This document shows positions 53,969-61,210 of a stretch of DNA of 64,000 bases, one piece after another. The DNA lies in NCBI RefSeq assembly GCF_000017805.1, contig NC_009767.1:3410001-3474000 (forward strand). Reading direction: 5' to 3'. The notes beneath the pieces are model-generated. The model did not search any database and was not told the DNA's origin. It was given only the letters and a program-made list of their open reading frames with translations. Each line of letters begins with the position of its first letter. Position 1 is the first letter of the stretch. The DNA comes from Roseiflexus castenholzii DSM 13941 (lineage in GTDB: Bacteria; Chloroflexota; Chloroflexia; Chloroflexales; Roseiflexaceae). A program made the translations under genes and the position numbers.

Positions 53969-54346
53969 CTACCTCCGCCTCCGCGCCGCTTCGCGCAGTG
54001 CTTGCAGGTTGAGCACCTCCGCCACTTCATACCTGGTGGGAACCGTCCCCGTGACCGGGCGAACGTTCACCATCGCCGGGAAGCCGCCGGCGCGCCCGTG
54101 GATTTCCGACAGCACGGCGACTGCCAGCGGCGCCAGCGCCGGCGGGTTGATCAGGAGCGGAATAGTTTGCCACTCGTCGGGGGATAAACCGACGCGATCC
54201 ACCAGTTCGACGGCAACCTCGGCAAGCGGTCGTTCCCGGTCGATCTGCGCATCAATGGCGCGAACCTCGGGCGTCGCGCCAACGAACGTGGCGATCTGTG
54301 CCAGTTGCTGCTCCGTCAATGGATGCGAAAAATTGATCAGAATCAC
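53969..54346 (-). CDS. csx15: Csx15-like CRISPR-associated small protein
   Basis: 125 residues from the GTG at 54346, with GGAGG 9 bases upstream. It begins VILINFSHPLTEQQLAQIAT and contains VGLSPDEWQTIPLLINPPAL, HGRAGGFPAMVNVRPVTG and a C-terminal NLQALREAARRRR. From memory this matches the Csx15 family, which has been proposed to degrade cyclic oligoadenylates (ring nuclease). The GTGA overlap couples it to the transmembrane CARF gene, fitting an off-switch for that sensor. The name is given with moderate confidence. Confidence 0.65.
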   Translation of the reverse strand: MILINFSHPLTEQQLAQIATFVGATPEVRAIDAQIDRERPLAEVAVELVDRVGLSPDEWQTIPLLINPPALAPLAVAVLSEIHGRAGGFPAMVNVRPVTGTVPTRYEVAEVLNLQALREAARRRR

Positions 54347-55086
54347 GGTGTTGTTCCTCCGGTGCTTGCAAAGACAATCTGTTTCGGCGCGGTAGCGCTG
54401 TTGATCAAGAGCGAGCCATCTCTCCCGTAAACTGCCGGATAATACTGCAACGGCGCATTCCAGTTGCGCGCCGCAAGCGCCAGCCCGACGCTCATCACCG
54501 CCGTGCCGCCGGTGATGTCCACTGCAACCGGCTGCGCCCGCGACGACGCCTGCGCCTCGCGCAACGCCTGCATTGCTGCGCGAAATATGTCCTCCAGGGA
54601 CGTGGCATTGGCGATAGGCGCCGTATGCACATCGACATTCTGCTCGATCAGCCACTGTCTGAGATCGCTCAATTTGGCGCTATTCTGCACCTCTGGCGAC
54701 GCGATCAGCCAGCAATCGCGCAGCGTCGCATTGCGCAGATGCCACGCCAGAATCGCGCGCTCCGGGCCCGACGGACTCAACCCGACCGGCAGGATCAACC
54801 CGGCGTGCGGCTCGATCTGCTCTGCCGGCTTGACATCAATGATCGGGTTCCGTCGGGCAATTGTCTCGATCGCCCGGCGCAGCCCCCAGAAGAGCAGCGG
54901 AAAAATCAGCGCAGCGCCGAGAATGATGCCGATCAGTGTGACCGGCTGCTCACCGAACGTCAGCAGCACCAGTTCATAGAGTGCATTGCCGAGCATTGCC
55001 AGCACAAGCGAGGCGACAATGAACAGCAACGGCGCGCGCGAGTCGAGAAACTGCGCCAGAAACTCGCTTAAGCGACGAGACTTCAT
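54343..55086 (-). CDS. Transmembrane CARF protein
   Basis: 247 residues. Two predicted helices at about 17-42 and 48-68 are followed by a soluble Rossmann-like CARF domain from about 95 to 247. The CARF hallmark is VAVDITGGTAVMSVGLALAA (Asp190 onward), plus HAGLILPVGLSPSGPERAIL at the start. No nuclease domain follows, so any effect would pass through the membrane part, as described for Cam1-type proteins that depolarise the membrane when they bind cyclic tetra-adenylate. Cam1 has one helix; this has two. It is coupled to its neighbours on both sides by ATGA and GTGA overlaps. Confidence 0.8.
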   Translation of the reverse strand: MKSRRLSEFLAQFLDSRAPLLFIVASLVLAMLGNALYELVLLTFGEQPVTLIGIILGAALIFPLLFWGLRRAIETIARRNPIIDVKPAEQIEPHAGLILPVGLSPSGPERAILAWHLRNATLRDCWLIASPEVQNSAKLSDLRQWLIEQNVDVHTAPIANATSLEDIFRAAMQALREAQASSRAQPVAVDITGGTAVMSVGLALAARNWNAPLQYYPAVYGRDGSLLINSATAPKQIVFASTGGTTP

Positions 55087-56129
55087 CGTATGTCCTCATG
55101 TATCTGCATCACCGCATCGGTCAGGTACAATGCCGCCATGCGCTCAATACTGGCACGCATCATCTCGATGAGCGGCGCCGGTTCGATCACGCGGCAGTGC
55201 TCGCGGTAGCGCATCAAAATTTGATGGGCGCGCCAGAGATCATTGGTCACTGCGGTGACGGTCGCGGAACCGTCAGCCGCATAGTCGATCTCAGTCTCTG
55301 GAAACCACTTCGCCACATCCCGCTGCCGCGCCACGGCGGGCGCCAGCCGGTAGCGTAGCGCATACGTCGGTCGCCGGTAGTCGCGGCGCAGCGCCTGCGG
55401 CAGCCGCCGAAGGCTGCTGGCAACAATGCGGTTGAGCCGGTAGAACACAAATTGTCCGACGAGTTCGGGCACGTCGCTTGCCAGGCAGAAGGCATCGAGG
55501 TAGGTGTGCCCCTCGCGGTAAACGAATTCGAGTGGAGCGACGCGGTGATGCAAAGCAGCGCCATCCGGCGTGTGCGGCGAACGGTAGTCGAACTCAACTT
55601 CACGTTTGCGCAGAACACCTTTCAAGGCGCGCATCATCTCGGTGACGCCTTCGATTGGCGCATAGGGACGCTCTACCTTCGGCGAGGCGGTCAAACTGTT
55701 CAAGCGATTCTGGCGATCTTCGGGCATGAGCGCCCCGATGCGCGCCAGAAATGTGCCAATCGGCGCCGCAATCGGGAGATCGCTTTCCCGGTAGACATCG
55801 AGCAAGAATGCGACAGCCTCGATCTCATGGTCGGGCAGATCGATCAGCGCCAGACTTCCCGGCGATTTCAGCGTGTAGACCCCATCGTCGTCACGCTCAA
55901 TTGCGCAGCCATATTCCACGCGCAGTGCTGCGATGTCGCGGCGCAGCGCAGCGGATGCGTCCGCCGGATAAATCCCCTCCGGCACATCGGTGAACGTCGT
56001 ATTCGCCTCATTGATCAGTTCCTCTGCCGTCGCCGACCCACGAATGAGGCGACGGATCAGAAAAAGGCGACGGCGATGGATCAGGAGGGAACTGCGCTTA
56101 TCGCCGCCACGCCGACGTTGTTCCGTCAT
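55083..56129 (-). CDS. WYL-domain transcriptional regulator
   Basis: 348 residues from the ATG at 56129 (AAGGAGG 6 bases upstream; the longer frame begins in MITE copy G). A DeoR-like winged helix occupies about 15-85 (HRRRLFLIRRLIRGSATAEE, ALRRDIAALRVEYGCAIERD), then a WYL domain at about 170-250 (VEFDYRSPHTPDGAALHHRV, YLDAFCLASDV) and a WCX-like C-terminus. First gene of the operon with the CARF-TM and Csx15-like genes. Likely controls this operon and perhaps the shared-motif promoters nearby. Confidence 0.9.
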   Translation of the reverse strand: MTEQRRRGGDKRSSLLIHRRRLFLIRRLIRGSATAEELINEANTTFTDVPEGIYPADASAALRRDIAALRVEYGCAIERDDDGVYTLKSPGSLALIDLPDHEIEAVAFLLDVYRESDLPIAAPIGTFLARIGALMPEDRQNRLNSLTASPKVERPYAPIEGVTEMMRALKGVLRKREVEFDYRSPHTPDGAALHHRVAPLEFVYREGHTYLDAFCLASDVPELVGQFVFYRLNRIVASSLRRLPQALRRDYRRPTYALRYRLAPAVARQRDVAKWFPETEIDYAADGSATVTAVTNDLWRAHQILMRYREHCRVIEPAPLIEMMRASIERMAALYLTDAVMQIHEDIR

Positions 56130-56141
56130 AGGCGCCTCCTT

Positions 56142-56291
56142 ATACCAATGACCTGTAACCATCCGGCATGGTCACCTCGGGCAGCGCGAGGGGTCGTGCG
56201 CGACCCGCTCAGATTCCTCGCTGCGTTTACCCTGAGCGAAGCGAAGGGCTCGGAATGACCAGCATGCGGCATCGTCAATCGTTATTGGTAT
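56142..56291 (-). mobile_element. MITE-like element, copy G, between two CRISPR-accessory units
   Basis: ATACCAATGAC at the left, TTATTGGTAT at the right, with the CCCTTCGCTTCGCTCAGGGT block inverted. Base 56291 is the last base of the CARF-HEPN TAA stop, and the other end lies 12 bases from the WYL start codon. It therefore forms the whole region between the two genes. Confidence 0.8.
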
Positions 56292-57688
56292 TACACGGCC
56301 AGTGTCACGAAGTGATATGTCTGCTCCCATTCGTAGCGCGGCAGTTGGGCAATCGTGAAGAAGCGATCCAGCACGTTCTCGACAATATCGGCGAATTGCT
56401 CATACTCATGGCGTGAAATCGCGCGGAACCCGTGCGCCAGAATGCTGGTGTTGCGCACATAGGATCGCTGGCGCACCAGTCCAATGTCCCACTCGCGCAC
56501 CAGCGGATCGTCGAGTGCCTGGAGCAGCATATACCCCTCGAAGAGCGCAATCGAGCGTTCAGGCAGGTCGTACACCTTGCGAAACCCTTGTTCGCACTGC
56601 GCCTGACGGTACTGTTGGTTGAGATCGGGAACGCGCTGCAATGCTGCATCGAATGAAGGCGCTGCCGTCCAGACGCTATACGTCGCCAGGCGATGCTGCG
56701 AGAGCAGTTCGAGGCAGCGGTAGCGCATCAGCGCCGCGACATCGTAGCGTTCCTGTGCTGCGCGACGCAGCGCCGCGCCATGCAGTGATCCGAGCAGCGC
56801 TAGAACCTGATCCAGGTCATTGAGCGCGGCGAGCGCATCAGCCGCCTGTGAGTGGCGATTGGTCAGACACTGATTGATAGCGGTCAACTGTGTCAGTGCC
56901 TGCCGCTGCGCTTCGAGCGTCACGCGCCTCGCCTGAAGCGCGTCGGGCAGAACGTTGTGCGCTAGCACCCGGTCGAGCGCCATAGCCGCCGGCTGTGGCA
57001 CAAAACTATCCCACGCCAGGTACGCCGCCGACAGATCGGCGTAGATCGCATAGTCCTGCTTGTCCGGCACGCGGCGCGCCAGATCGCGAAAGACCCGTTC
57101 GGCGCCGGCGTAATCGTGATGATTGTGCAAACGACACGCCTCTGCCGCTTCCAGATCACCGAAAACCAGATAGGGGTCTTCTGGCGTCGCCAGGCGCTGT
57201 GTTCCCGGAATCGGACGATTATCGGCATAGTCGCTATCGACATAGACCGATGCCAGGCGCAGCACGTGCGCCGCCTTCGCCAACCCGACTGTCATCGTCG
57301 CCTTGCCGCCGGTCAGGTCCACTGCGATCTCGTGGCGCTCCAGGTCGTTCCACCGATCGAGCACTGCCCGCAACCCGGTGTAGACGCTCAACACGTTGGA
57401 ATGGTCACCATTCGGGCAGAACCATGCGTCTGGCAAACAGCGCAGCGACACCTGATCGGCGACCTGTTCGAGCCGGGCACGGCATTGGGCGACCAACCCC
57501 TTTTCACGCGACTGATCGGTGAGCAAAAACGCTACCCGCTCCGGGTTGAGACCGGCGATCAATAACGATGGCGTATCCGCCTGCAATGTGCCAACCAGCA
57601 CCAGACCACGAAATGCATGATCGCCGATGGTGCTGCGAAAACGCTGAAACATGTCTGGGAATGGCAACGCTTCGGTTGGCTGTGCCAT
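56291..57688 (-). CDS. CARF-HEPN ribonuclease (Csm6/Csx1-like, TIGR02710-type)
   Basis: 465 residues from the ATG at 57688 (GGAGGAGGAG upstream). The N-terminal CARF domain (about 25-180) has VLVGTLQADTPSLLIAGLNP and the ligand-binding loop VDLTGGKATMTVGLA at 122-136. A helical middle follows, and the C-terminal HEPN domain has the catalytic Arg412-Asn...His419 (RNTSILAHGF). Such enzymes cut RNA when CARF binds cyclic oligoadenylate made by Cas10. It has a shared-motif promoter (57775-57807). Its TAA stop is completed by MITE copy G. Confidence 0.9.
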   Translation of the reverse strand: MAQPTEALPFPDMFQRFRSTIGDHAFRGLVLVGTLQADTPSLLIAGLNPERVAFLLTDQSREKGLVAQCRARLEQVADQVSLRCLPDAWFCPNGDHSNVLSVYTGLRAVLDRWNDLERHEIAVDLTGGKATMTVGLAKAAHVLRLASVYVDSDYADNRPIPGTQRLATPEDPYLVFGDLEAAEACRLHNHHDYAGAERVFRDLARRVPDKQDYAIYADLSAAYLAWDSFVPQPAAMALDRVLAHNVLPDALQARRVTLEAQRQALTQLTAINQCLTNRHSQAADALAALNDLDQVLALLGSLHGAALRRAAQERYDVAALMRYRCLELLSQHRLATYSVWTAAPSFDAALQRVPDLNQQYRQAQCEQGFRKVYDLPERSIALFEGYMLLQALDDPLVREWDIGLVRQRSYVRNTSILAHGFRAISRHEYEQFADIVENVLDRFFTIAQLPRYEWEQTYHFVTLAV

Positions 57689-57774
57689 CAAACGCTCCTC
57701 CTCCCCGGTTGATAGAGACCGGGAATAGCGCCAATACGCTCTGTGCTCCATGCTCCATATGACCGTTCCTATTC

Positions 57775-57807
57775 AGTATAACCCGATAATACGTCACAAA
57801 CGCGACA
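57775..57807 (-). promoter_or_regulatory. Shared-motif promoter of the CARF-HEPN gene
   Basis: On the minus strand TGTCGCGTTTGTGACG (57807-57792), 11 bases, TATACT (57780-57775). The start would be about 57768, with a leader of 80 bases. Identical spacing to 53293-53325 and 48348-48380. Confidence 0.7.
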
Positions 57808-57894
57808 ACTCTGTCGGTCCTCCAAAGCAAGGGACAGAATTTGTTCCTCGCACAGCCAGAGTTTTCGGAAGTAAGGGGGAGTGTCGTGATAACG

Positions 57895-58467
57895 TCAGCC
57901 GTTGTACACGACTCCACCGCTACGCCTATAGTGATCGAGCACGTTGGCGGCTTCGGCGCGCAGCACCTGGCGCACGACGGTGATGCCGCGTCGTTCCAGG
58001 TAGGCATAGGACTCCGGGAAGACCGGTCCTTCGTCGAAACCGATGCGTTCGGCGTCGTCGCGCGTGGCGCCGCAGACCAGGCGTTGTACACCGCTCCAGA
58101 GGATCGCGCCCAGGCACATGGCACATGGTTCGCAGGAGGTGACCAGATCATACGATGTATTGGCAGCGCGCAGCGTGTACGCGCCCACCCGCGCCTGAGC
58201 AAACATCAGCGCCACCACTTCAGCATGGAGCACCGCATTGGTGAGGCGCGTCACACTATTGACGCCGGCAGACACAAGCACTCCATCATCGGAGCGAAAC
58301 ACCGCTGCTGCAAACGGTCCACCTGTGCCCTGAGCGATATTCGTGCGCGCCAAGTCGATGACGAACCGCATTCGGTCTTCGTCGCTCGGCAACCGGATTG
58401 GCGCTGTCAGTCGCGCGTTCAGCCAGTCGGGTAGCGTAATCGTGAGTGTTGAGACATGTCTGTTCAT
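57895..58467 (-). CDS. Nucleoside/tRNA deaminase family protein
   Basis: 190 residues from the ATG at 58467; the longer frame translates GA-rich repeats. Zinc-deaminase motifs are His-Ala-Glu in AVLHAEVVALM and Pro-Cys-Ala-Met-Cys in SCEPCAMCLG. The surrounding GPFAAAVFRSDDGVLVSAGV is typical of guanine deaminase/TadA-like proteins. The substrate cannot be fixed (guanine or a related base is likely). A TATAAT 10 bases before the ATG implies a near-leaderless mRNA. Confidence 0.88.
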   Translation of the reverse strand: MNRHVSTLTITLPDWLNARLTAPIRLPSDEDRMRFVIDLARTNIAQGTGGPFAAAVFRSDDGVLVSAGVNSVTRLTNAVLHAEVVALMFAQARVGAYTLRAANTSYDLVTSCEPCAMCLGAILWSGVQRLVCGATRDDAERIGFDEGPVFPESYAYLERRGITVVRQVLRAEAANVLDHYRRSGGVVYNG

Positions 58468-58477
58468 AGCATGTGGT

Positions 58478-58483
58478 ATTATA
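58478..58483 (-). promoter_or_regulatory. -10 box close to the deaminase start codon
   Basis: A perfect TATAAT on the minus strand, 10 bases upstream of the ATG at 58467. No RBS and no good -35 are visible. Confidence 0.5.
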
Positions 58484-58535
58484 CGCGCTCGGCGTGACAG
58501 CGGGAGGGGAGAGGGGCGAGCGGCGAGCGACGCCC

Positions 58536-59402
58536 GGCAATGGCGTAGCGCGAGATTTATCTCGCATTTGTGGAGAGACGCGGGGTGAGGCAAGAGGCGC
58601 GAGGGGGGAGGCAAGAGGCGCGAGGGGGGAGGCAAGAGGCGCGAGGGGGGAGGCAAGAGGCGCGAGGGGGGAGGCAAGAGGCGCGAGGCGAGGGGCGAGC
58701 AGCGAGAGGGTCCCGGCAATCGCGTAGCGCGAGATTTATCTCGCATTTGTGGAGAGACGCGGGGTGAGGCAAGAGGCGCGAGGGGGGAGGCAAGAGGCGC
58801 GAGGGGGGAGGCAAGAGGCGCGAGGGGGGAGGCAAGAGGCGCGAGGGGGGAGGCAAGAGGCGCGAGGCGAGGGGCGAGCGGCGAGAGGGTCCCGGCAATC
58901 GCGTAGCGCGAGATTTATCTCGCATTTGTGGAGAGACGCGGGGTGAGGCAAGAGGCGAGAGGGGTGAGGCAAGAGGCGCGAGGCGAGGGGCGAGCGGCGA
59001 GAGGGTCCCGGCAATCGCGTAGCGCGAGATTTATCTCGCATTTGTGGAGAGACGCGGGGTGAGGCAAGAGGCGAGAGGGGGGAGGCAAGAGGCGCGAGGC
59101 GAGGGGCGAGCGGCGAGCGACGCCCGGCAATGGCGTAGCGCGAGATTTATCTCGCATTTGTGGAGAGACGAGGGGTGAGGGGTGAGGCGAGAGGGGGGAG
59201 GCAAGAGGCGAGAGGGGGGAGGCGAGCGGCGAGAGAAGCCCGGCAATAGCGTAGCGCGAGATGTATCTCGCATTTGTGGAGAGACGAGGGGTGAGGGGTG
59301 AGGCGAGAGGGGGGAGGCAAGAGGCGAGAGGGGGGAGGCGAGCGGCGAGAGAAGCCCGGCAATAGCGTAGCGCGAGATTTATCTCGCATTTGTGGAGAGA
59401 CA
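58536..59402. repeat. Seven-copy interspersed repeat with a GCGAGAT palindrome
   Basis: A core of about 45 bp (GGCAATGGCGTAGCGCGAGA, then TTTATCTCGCATTTGTGGAG and AGACG) recurs at 58536, 58715, 58894, 59010, 59126, 59242 and 59358. It contains the palindrome GCGAGATTTATCTCGC. Separators are GA-rich tandem repeats (GGCAAGAGGCGCGAGGGGGG) of variable copy number, so spacing is 179, 179 and then 116 bp four times. Confidence 0.9.
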
Positions 59403-59716
59403 CGGGGTGAGGGGTGAGGCGAGAGGGGTGAGGCAAGAGGCGAGAGGGGGGAGGCAAGAGGCGAGAGGGGGGAGGCAAGAGGGATGAGGGGCGAGAGGCG
59501 AGAGGGGTGAGGGGTGAGGGGTGAAGTGTCACCCTGAGCGCAGCGAAGGGTCTTGGCAAGGATGCAGATGCTGCCGGTGCCGCACCCCGCGCCCGCGCCC
59601 GCGTTGCGAAGCGCAGCGAAGGGTCCAAGGAGGCAGATGCTGCCCCTGCGCTACGCTCAGGGCTTTGGCTTCTGTGATCACGTCAATAAATCAGAGCCAC
59701 ACTACAGGAGGGGAGC

Positions 59717-60457
59717 ATGAACAATGCCGAAGGATGGAGTGAACGCGACTCGGCCGTCTTTCTTGATCTTGGGCGCTACGCGGTTCCCAACCGTGAGGAT
59801 CAGATTCGCATGATAGGCAGTCTCATCCCGCCACGCGCCACACCCTGGCTGGCGCTCGATCTCTGTTGTGGCGAAGGGCTGCTCTGTGAAGAAGTGCTGA
59901 CACGCCATGCCGCTGCCAGCATCGTCGGGATGGATGCGTCGCCGACCATGCTCGAGCGCGCGGCAACACGCCTCGCGGCATATGGCGAACGCTTTCGCGT
60001 CCGGCAGTTCGATCTGGCGGCGCGCGACTGGCGCGATCCTGAGACGCGCGCGCACGCTATCGTCTCATCACTGGCAATTCATCATTTGAGCGATGACGGC
60101 AAACGGCAACTCTACCATGATCTGTTTGCCATGCTCGGCGCCGGCGGCGTGCTCATCATTGCCGACCTGGTGCAACCCGCCGACGAACGCGGTATTGCTC
60201 TTGCAGCTGCTGAATGGGATCATGCAGTGCGTGAGCGCGCGCTGGCGCTCGATGGCAATCTGGCGGGATTTGAAGCGTTCGAGCGTGAGCAGTGGAACAT
60301 GTACCGCTACCCGGACAGCGATCCCATCCCATACGACACCCCATCGCGGTTGTACGATCAACTACGCTGGCTGGAGGAAGCCGGTTTTGCGGGGGTTGAT
60401 GTCTACTGGGTGCGCGCCGGCCATGCGCTGTTTGGCGGAAGCCGCCCTGTGCGCTGA
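59717..60457 (+). CDS. Class I SAM-dependent methyltransferase
   Basis: 246 residues, AGGAGGGGAGC before the ATG. The SAM-binding motif I is LALDLCCGEGLLCEEVL, motif II is SIVGMDASPTMLERA, and IVSSLAIHHLSDDGKRQLYH is the usual post-motif region. Substrate unknown. No partner gene is evident. Confidence 0.85.
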   Translation: MNNAEGWSERDSAVFLDLGRYAVPNREDQIRMIGSLIPPRATPWLALDLCCGEGLLCEEVLTRHAAASIVGMDASPTMLERAATRLAAYGERFRVRQFDLAARDWRDPETRAHAIVSSLAIHHLSDDGKRQLYHDLFAMLGAGGVLIIADLVQPADERGIALAAAEWDHAVRERALALDGNLAGFEAFEREQWNMYRYPDSDPIPYDTPSRLYDQLRWLEEAGFAGVDVYWVRAGHALFGGSRPVR

Positions 60458-60460
60458 GGA

Positions 60461-61210
60461 TCAGGGGGCGCCAGCCTGAAGCACAAGCAGCACGAACACC
60501 ACAATCAGCGCCGCCGCCGCCGCAATCCGTAGCGAACCGGCGATGCGGCGAAAGCGCGCAGCGCGCAGCGCCAGCGGACCTTCGTCGTCCCACAGGCGAG
60601 CGGCGTTTGCCTGAGTGAAGGCACGGGCATAACCCGCGTTGCGCAGACGATATTCGCGCCATTCTGGCTCAAACCGGCGCATCTGCCGGTCGCCGAAATC
60701 GAACGCCGCCGTAATGGACGTTGGCGGCGGCGTTGTGCTGGCGCGCCATGCATTCACCGCCTGCACAACGAACCAACCGGCGAAAACCGCACAACCTGAC
60801 GCAATTGCGGCAGCGAAGGTCAGTGTGGGCCGCCATCCGCCGGCAATCTCGTTCCAGATAAATGCAGCGAAAACCAGCGCAGCCGCAAGTGCGACAAGCG
60901 CCACGACGCCGTACATGGCAACAGTTGTTCGCAAGGGAGACGGTGGAGATTCTGTCGCCGCGCGTTCCGCCATATGACGTGCAGCGCAGGCGGTGCAAAA
61001 CGGGACACTGATCGAAGCGACGTGATATGTTGTCACACCGCGGGTTGTGTGGGTGATAACGCCTTGACGACGATGTTCACGAACAAAGACGCGCTCTACA
61101 CGCAACGGAACGCCTGCGGCGGCGCCACAGGCGGGGCACCGCGACGGCAACGCAATATCGCGCAACCTTCCGCGCACCCGGACCAGCGTGACCTGTTCTG
61201 TCTCGTTCAT
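60461..61210 (-). CDS. Membrane protein with N-terminal zinc ribbon
   Basis: 249 residues. CPACG near residue 24 and FCTAC near 70 form a likely four-Cys zinc site. Three hydrophobic helices follow (YGVVALVALAAALVFAAFI, FAAAIASGCAVFAGWFVV, and one at the C-terminus, IAAAAALIVVFVLLVL). The ATG at 61210 overlaps the glycosyltransferase stop, so they are co-translated. I do not recognise the family. Confidence 0.65.
   Translation of the reverse strand: MNETEQVTLVRVRGRLRDIALPSRCPACGAAAGVPLRVERVFVREHRRQGVITHTTRGVTTYHVASISVPFCTACAARHMAERAATESPPSPLRTTVAMYGVVALVALAAALVFAAFIWNEIAGGWRPTLTFAAAIASGCAVFAGWFVVQAVNAWRASTTPPPTSITAAFDFGDRQMRRFEPEWREYRLRNAGYARAFTQANAARLWDDEGPLALRAARFRRIAGSLRIAAAAALIVVFVLLVLQAGAP

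Larger units (their letters stand above)
58468..59716. other. 1.25 kb repeat field without genes
   Basis: It holds the deaminase promoter (TATAAT at 58483-58478, minus strand), seven palindromic repeat cores (58536-59402), GA-rich tandem tracts between and after them, and at 59520-59660 two CGCAGCGAAGGGTC repeats. All frames here are translations of repeats. Confidence 0.85.

Noticed and set aside
58557..59628. Apparent CRISPR-like array or repetitive protein at 58.5-59.6 kb
   Set aside because: The units are separated by low-complexity GA-rich tandem repeats, not unique spacers, and spacing jumps between 179 and 116 bp. Frames are repeat translations.
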